The translations under genes and the position numbers were made by a program. From the NCBI GenBank assembly GCA_017409345.1, contig JAFQSX010000006.1, positions 1 through 54,868 of the forward strand: a DNA stretch of 54,868 nt. Reading direction: 5' to 3'. Source of the DNA: Muribaculaceae bacterium (GTDB lineage: Bacteria > Bacteroidota > Bacteroidia > Bacteroidales > Muribaculaceae). The stretch's first letter is position 1. Each line of letters opens with the position of its first letter. The notes below the pieces were generated by a model. That model was given only the letters and a program-made list of their open reading frames with translations, did no database searches and was not told the DNA's origin. Below are positions 51,029 through 54,868 of the stretch, piece by piece.

Positions 51029-52681
51029 TTATGCTAAATACCCCAAGATTATATCTGTGTTTTGGGGATTTATTTGTATAATCTTTTCTTTTAACCTTGA
51101 TTTTCGCAAATAAATGTTTGATTGTTTTTTTTCAAGTAAGAGACTAATCAATTTGCCTGAAAAACCTGCATAATGGTAACATAGTTGATGATAATCTTCC
51201 TCTTCTAAAGTAGGTACTTCTGTTCTCAACTTTTCCATAACATTATCACAATATTTATTAACCAACACTTCTAATTCTTGAAATGTTTTTTTCTCTTTAA
51301 ATCTCTCTACAATATATTTCACCTCATTGTATACAATCTTTTGCCCTTTGGGATCATTTGTCTGATTAAAAATAGTATCTCCAATACTATTCAAAACTTT
51401 ATATTGTTCTTTGAATGAGTTTTGTAATAATTCGGATACAATGTTCTTATTCTCTTGATGTTTTTGCTGTAATTCTTCTATAAAATCTGCATATTCTGAT
51501 ATTTTATATTCTCGTTTCTTTATTAAATTACGTAAATATATAAATATTGTGATACCGAACAGAAATATTATTAATCCAATGAATATACTAGTCTGCATTT
51601 GACTCTTTTGTTTGTATTTATTGAATTCTAATTCTTTCTCAAGATAATCTTTTTGAATCGCTATAATAGGATGCTCTAAACGCTTGCGTACGGCTTTATT
51701 CTCCAGTACTTTTGCATCACATAAATTCTCATATGCACTTTTATAATCTTTTTTTAAAGCAGCAATTTTCGCTTTGTTAATCTCAATAAATACAGAATCT
51801 CCATTATCTTCTGCTTTCTCTTTTGCAATCTGCATATATTCAGATGATAGTTTAATATTGCTATTGTAAACATATAATAAAGCTGTCGCAGAAAAAAAAT
51901 CGGACGTTTTATTTTTTATAGAGTAATTACTTATTAAAGAATCTAATAGAGAATTTGCCTTCTCAAATTGTTCGTTCTGAGTTAAATATACTATTAAATC
52001 ACTTAAACATACAGAAACTAAAGTAGTGTCGTTAGCATTTTCTGCCTCTTTTATAATTCTATAATAAGTATTTATTGTATTATTCAAGTCATGTGGTAAA
52101 ATTGCATAAATAGTTGCTTCATTATATTTTGCATAACGACAATGACTATATTTGTTTGCTTTATCATAATACTGATATGACAGTTGATATGAGTTTAATG
52201 CTTTAGAATAATCATAATATTTCTCATAAATAAAACCTAATTGAGTGTAAAGCAACCCTTTTATAAAATCATCTTCAAACTCATCAATTAATTGTTCCGC
52301 TTTTGTATATGCTAATATTGATTTCGCATAATTTTGTGCATTATAGTATATCCTCCCTTGATAATATAATGACAAGAATTTTTCTTTTGCCGTTCCATTT
52401 TCATTATAATACTCCACAGCAATATTTATAAGAGAATCATTTGTTTCATCAATATAATTTTTATCTAATGCTTGAGAATACAACAATGCGTAACGAGCAT
52501 TTTGAGAATCATTCAATCCTTTAGTCTTATCAAGACCATTTAAAATAATTAATGCAGAGTCTGGTTTTTCGTTCATCAACTCTTCTGCTTTATCCATATG
52601 CTCATTTATCTTTGCATTCTCACAACTTACAATAATTATTGTAGCAAATAGGACTATTATTAATCTATAAAATTTTTTCAT
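51029..52681 (-). CDS. TPR-repeat membrane lipoprotein sensor with intracellular C-terminus (putative regulator)
   Basis: The 550-aa protein has an N-terminal lipobox-like signal (MKKFYRLIIVLFATIIIVSC). TPR-like repeats follow (about residues 30-340: LYYQGRIYYNAQNYAKSILAYTKAEQL, LGFIYEKYYDYSKALNSYQLSYQYYD). One membrane helix follows (MQTSIFIGLIIFLFGITIFIYLRNL, about residues 365-390). The C-terminal cytoplasmic part ends DYHQLCYHYAGFSGKLISLLLEKKQSNIYLRKSRLKEKI, resembling an HTH region of Bacteroidetes TPR regulators. It precedes the RiPP genes on the same strand and may control them in response to an external cue. Start at 52681 is preferred to TTG at 52696. Confidence 0.7.
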   Translation of the reverse strand: MKKFYRLIIVLFATIIIVSCENAKINEHMDKAEELMNEKPDSALIILNGLDKTKGLNDSQNARYALLYSQALDKNYIDETNDSLINIAVEYYNENGTAKEKFLSLYYQGRIYYNAQNYAKSILAYTKAEQLIDEFEDDFIKGLLYTQLGFIYEKYYDYSKALNSYQLSYQYYDKANKYSHCRYAKYNEATIYAILPHDLNNTINTYYRIIKEAENANDTTLVSVCLSDLIVYLTQNEQFEKANSLLDSLISNYSIKNKTSDFFSATALLYVYNSNIKLSSEYMQIAKEKAEDNGDSVFIEINKAKIAALKKDYKSAYENLCDAKVLENKAVRKRLEHPIIAIQKDYLEKELEFNKYKQKSQMQTSIFIGLIIFLFGITIFIYLRNLIKKREYKISEYADFIEELQQKHQENKNIVSELLQNSFKEQYKVLNSIGDTIFNQTNDPKGQKIVYNEVKYIVERFKEKKTFQELEVLVNKYCDNVMEKLRTEVPTLEEEDYHQLCYHYAGFSGKLISLLLEKKQSNIYLRKSRLKEKIIQINPQNTDIILGYLA

Positions 52682-53198
52682 CACTTTTTTTTGCAAATTT
52701 ACAAAAAATAATAATTACAAGTATGTACTAATATGATTAATAGTTATCTGATACGGATTATTTGATTTGCAATGAAGTCTATATGTACTTCTCGATCGCA
52801 ACTGACTTCGGTAAACATCATTTAATCCTCATATAAGACCACTTGGTTCTTCGCATTTATAGGCGAGCCGAGTGGTTTTCTTTTCTTGTTATCGGGCAAT
52901 CCTTTACTGCTCGAAGTTCCATTACTGTGTCTTATTTTACAGCTTGATTTGATGATACAATGGCTGTCGCTTTTCGTCACACTTTGATATTTCACTACGC
53001 AAAGTTCGGGTATCATTCACTACACAAGGACACTGCAAGTTATCCGAAATTTCTCCAGCCCTTTCGGGTAGTAAATTATCTAAGATAATCCTTGATGTTT
53101 AACGGCAACCTGCCTGTTCACTTGCATACCCACTTGATTGCGCGTAAAAATCAAGTGCGAAAGCACATTATTGTTAAATCATTAAATCGTAAAATAAT
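52682..53198. other. Intergenic region right of the RiPP cluster
   Basis: No gene that I can support lies here. It includes a terminator-like hairpin at 52838-52880, an AT-rich stretch upstream of the TPR gene, and the leader of the small gene at 53199 with the 12-mer TTTCGGGTAGTA at 53062-53073. Confidence 0.45.
52838..52880 (+). terminator. Rho-independent terminator, plus strand
   Basis: ACCACTTGGTT...CGC pairs with GCG...AGCCGAGTGGT through G-T wobbles, followed by TTTTCTTTT. No plus-strand gene precedes it here, so it may end a small RNA or read-through transcript. Confidence 0.55.
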
Positions 53199-53426
53199 AT
53201 GACACATTCAGTTCAAACATCGGTAATGGATTTCGGTAACAATTCAGTAAATAATCGTTCTCGCTACATCAAAAATGCGATGAAGTTTTACCAAGTGTAT
53301 ATTGAGGATTTTGATAATGAAGTTTACTCTTACGAAGTCGAGGCTCGCAATGATGAAGAAGCAGCTAACAAAGCCGAACAAATGTTCAATGGCGACATCT
53401 ATACAATGTATGTCTATCTAATGTAA
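53199..53426 (+). CDS. Small DpnD/PcfM-like protein
   Basis: The 75-aa product has the C-terminal pattern KFYQVYIEDFDNEVYSYEVEARNDEEAANKAEQMF, matching the style of the short DpnD/PcfM-like domain (strand-helix-strand with V-E-A-x-x-(D/E)-E-A). Function is unknown; such genes are common in mobile elements. It has its own leader and a terminator 27 bp after the stop. A related start (MNEYKVYTKSNWWRIEADDDVEA) is at the window end. Confidence 0.5.
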   Translation: MTHSVQTSVMDFGNNSVNNRSRYIKNAMKFYQVYIEDFDNEVYSYEVEARNDEEAANKAEQMFNGDIYTMYVYLM

Positions 53427-53452
53427 AAGATAGATATTCACACCTTCTCAAA

Positions 53453-53484
53453 GGTGCTTGCTTCAAGCAAGTGCCTTTTCTTTT
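53453..53484 (+). terminator. Rho-independent terminator after small gene
   Basis: GGTGCTTGC / GCAAGTGCC forms a 9-bp stem with a 5-nt loop (TTCAA), followed by TTTTCTTTT. Confidence 0.65.
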
Positions 53485-54397
53485 GTTCAACTCGGCTACA
53501 TCATTCATCTTACCGCCCATTGAGTGTGTTTTTCTTCCACGCTTTTGATTGGTGTTCTTTCCCATTTCCAAACCCATTACTCGGTGGCTGATTTGTGTCA
53601 AGGAGATTACTATTGTCGCAACTCCATTTCTACTTTGTCGCTCCAAAATCAAGATCATCTTTTGTGGCTAATTTCCGTTATATAGTGTATGATTGTTCTT
53701 CGTCTATCGGGCAACGCTGTGCCGGAGCATTTTCGCTATCTCGAACATCGGTCATCACTCTGCAATAGTGCCACTTCTCGCTCTATATCGTCGCACATTC
53801 TGCCACTCGATTTTGACTTGTATTCTATTGTTCTACTATGATTTCACGCCACAATCGTGTTGCCACACTCTTCTTTGCTACGGCTGAATTTATCTTTGAT
53901 GATTGGAATCGTTTTCTTGGGGTACTTATCGGACACCCTTGCTGATCTGCCCACTGCTCATTGTCGGCTCAATACACTTTCGGTCGTAATACCACGCCTT
54001 TGAGTGTTATCCTTTACGCAACGCTCCTTGATACCACGAATTTTCTACTTTCGATTGAAACCACTCGTAGCCACATTCCACTTTTGCACTTGTGGACTTT
54101 TTAGCGTCGCTTTTTACCTTGACGCTACACATCTGAATACATCTGCAACACTAACTTTTTGTGCCGATTTTGATACACTGCTCCGTGCTGTTGCGATATA
54201 AGAAATTCACCGAGCGAAGTTAGCATGCCGTTCCGGGCAAAAGGACAAGACAAGTTTATACAAAAATCTTCCTCTTGCAGAGAGTATTGTTTGCAGTAAA
54301 TCCTTGTGCCTTATCTACACTTGACGCATGCCCTGATTTGCTCGTAAATTTTAATCGCTCTCAGCGAACAGTTTTTAATCTCAAAATCTCAAAAGTT
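53485..54397. other. Long gene-free stretch inside the element
   Basis: About 900 bp carry no frame that looks like a protein. Frames on both strands are short and have unlikely composition. The plus strand is rich in CACTTTTCG/CGCTACGG-like words. It could be a regulatory leader, a structured RNA, or decayed sequence. A small Lys-rich protein gene starts right after it. Confidence 0.5.
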
Positions 54398-54742
54398 ATG
54401 TCAAAGACAGTTGCTAATTCAGAAGTTAAAGTAGCTAACAAGAAAAGCTCACGCAAGGCTAAAGCCGAGCCACAAGTTGAAGTAAAAGTGGAAGAAGTGG
54501 CAGTGGTTAAATCGGAAAATTCCGAAGTGGTATCTTCAAAGAAGCTCATCTGCGTAAAGCCCTCATTCGGTCGCTGGTATGTTTACTTCCGTGGCGTTAA
54601 GCCCGAAGACAATGTGGGCTGTGGTTGCAAAACAGCTAAATCGGCTATCCGATATATGATGTACCTCAAGAAAAATCACGATGCCGAAATCTATAACAAA
54701 GATTATCAAATTCTTAAAGCCGAAGCAGCAAAGGAGGCGTAA
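54398..54742 (+). CDS. Hypothetical Lys/Val-rich element protein, 114 aa
   Basis: No family is recognised with certainty. The N-terminal half is low-complexity with Lys, Val, Ala and Glu (VKVANKKSSRKAKAEPQ, VKVEEVAVVKSENSE). The C-terminal half is globular (LICVKPSFGRWYVYFRGVKPEDNVGCGCKTAKSAIRYMMYLKKNHDAEI) with a CGC pair. ATG at 54398 begins after a long non-coding leader. The basic tail hints at nucleic acid binding. Confidence 0.55.
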   Translation: MSKTVANSEVKVANKKSSRKAKAEPQVEVKVEEVAVVKSENSEVVSSKKLICVKPSFGRWYVYFRGVKPEDNVGCGCKTAKSAIRYMMYLKKNHDAEIYNKDYQILKAEAAKEA

Positions 54743-54791
54743 GCCTCTTTTGCCCTTTGTGGCTATTGTTTCACAATAAAATCACAGAACA

Positions 54792-54868
54792 ATGAACGAA
54801 TACAAAGTTTACACAAAATCGAATTGGTGGCGAATTGAAGCCGATGACGATGTAGAAGCAATGAGAAA
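54792..54868 (+). CDS. Partial CDS, DpnD/PcfM-like start, cut by the window end
   Basis: The frame from ATG 54792 reads MNEYKVYTKSNWWRIEADDDVEAMR and runs off the window. The pattern (strand, then I-E-A-D-D-x-x-E-A) resembles the product of the gene at 53199. It starts 49 bp after the previous stop. Confidence 0.4.
   Translation, partial: MNEYKVYTKSNWWRIEADDDVEAMR

Noticed and set aside
52822-53016. Minus-strand 64-codon frame
   Set aside because: It overlaps the terminator hairpin at 52838-52880 and has no family resemblance.
53386-53658. Minus-strand 90-codon frame in the gene-free region
   Set aside because: It runs across a plus-strand terminator and the end of the DpnD-like gene and has no recognisable features.
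26406-54868. Integrative conjugative element
   Set aside because: No relaxase, TraG/VirD4 or mating-pore genes are visible, whereas protease, capsid and terminase genes are present. A hybrid beyond the window cannot be excluded.

Overview
The window looks like chromosomal DNA of an anaerobic gut-type Bacteroidales bacterium carrying an integrated phage-like element. The evidence is an [FeFe] hydrogenase with its HydE/HydG/HydF maturases, a secreted protein with a type IX-style C-terminal sorting sequence, Bacteroidetes-type promoters (TAnnTTTG -7 boxes), an asparagine-rich RluB next to asnS, and outer-membrane beta-barrel and SPASM peptide-maturase families typical of the phylum. I cannot name genus or species.

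Host part (1-26,289). At the left end is a minus-strand HpaII-type restriction-modification operon (vsr, C5 methylase, HpaII-family endonuclease), followed by a tiny Cys-rich ORF. Next comes the hydrogen module: group B-like [FeFe] hydrogenase, HydE, then HydG and HydF. HydE and HydG are separated by an insert of unrelated genes: two secreted proteins, a DUF1016/PDDEXK nuclease and a small membrane protein. After HydF come a DUF6056-like membrane protein, an iron-type alcohol dehydrogenase, an S23-type four-helix-bundle gene bounded by inverted repeats, a small hypothetical gene, a catalase, and the minus-strand operon rluB-asnS-yjdM. A YjjG-like HAD phosphatase is the last host gene. Dispersed short repeats litter this part. 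One family lies in frame inside hydF, and a MITE-like element with 35-bp inverted ends sits between the hydrogenase and hydE.

Element part (26,289-end, right end not reached). A 45-bp orphan 3' half of a tRNA-Val gene marks the probable left attachment site. Rightward follow: divergent regulators with operator-like repeats; an excisionase-like HTH; replication genes (helix-turn-helix initiator-like protein and DnaC-like ATPase); ArdA antirestriction; an AbiF/Abi_2 gene preceded by a strong hairpin; and a late operon (ClpP-like protease/scaffold, major capsid protein, tail-like protein, phosphoribosyltransferase, PLD-like protein, small and large terminase). Behind terminase sit two cargo modules. 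The first is a three-gene toxin-antitoxin-SecB-like-chaperone locus resembling CmdTAC. The second is a minus-strand RiPP cluster of about 12 kb: TPR sensor-regulator, DUF3244 secreted protein, two-domain glycosyltransferase, GT-B-like protein, 67-residue Cys-rich precursor, radical SAM/SPASM maturase, outer-membrane beta-barrel, C39-peptidase ABC exporter, and GT2 glycosyltransferase. After a long stretch without genes, small DpnD/PcfM-like and Lys-rich proteins follow.

The most promising new biology is this prophage-borne RiPP cluster. It combines radical SAM chemistry with several glycosyltransferases, has a terminator-like attenuator between precursor and maturase, and carries a long palindrome near its sensor gene.
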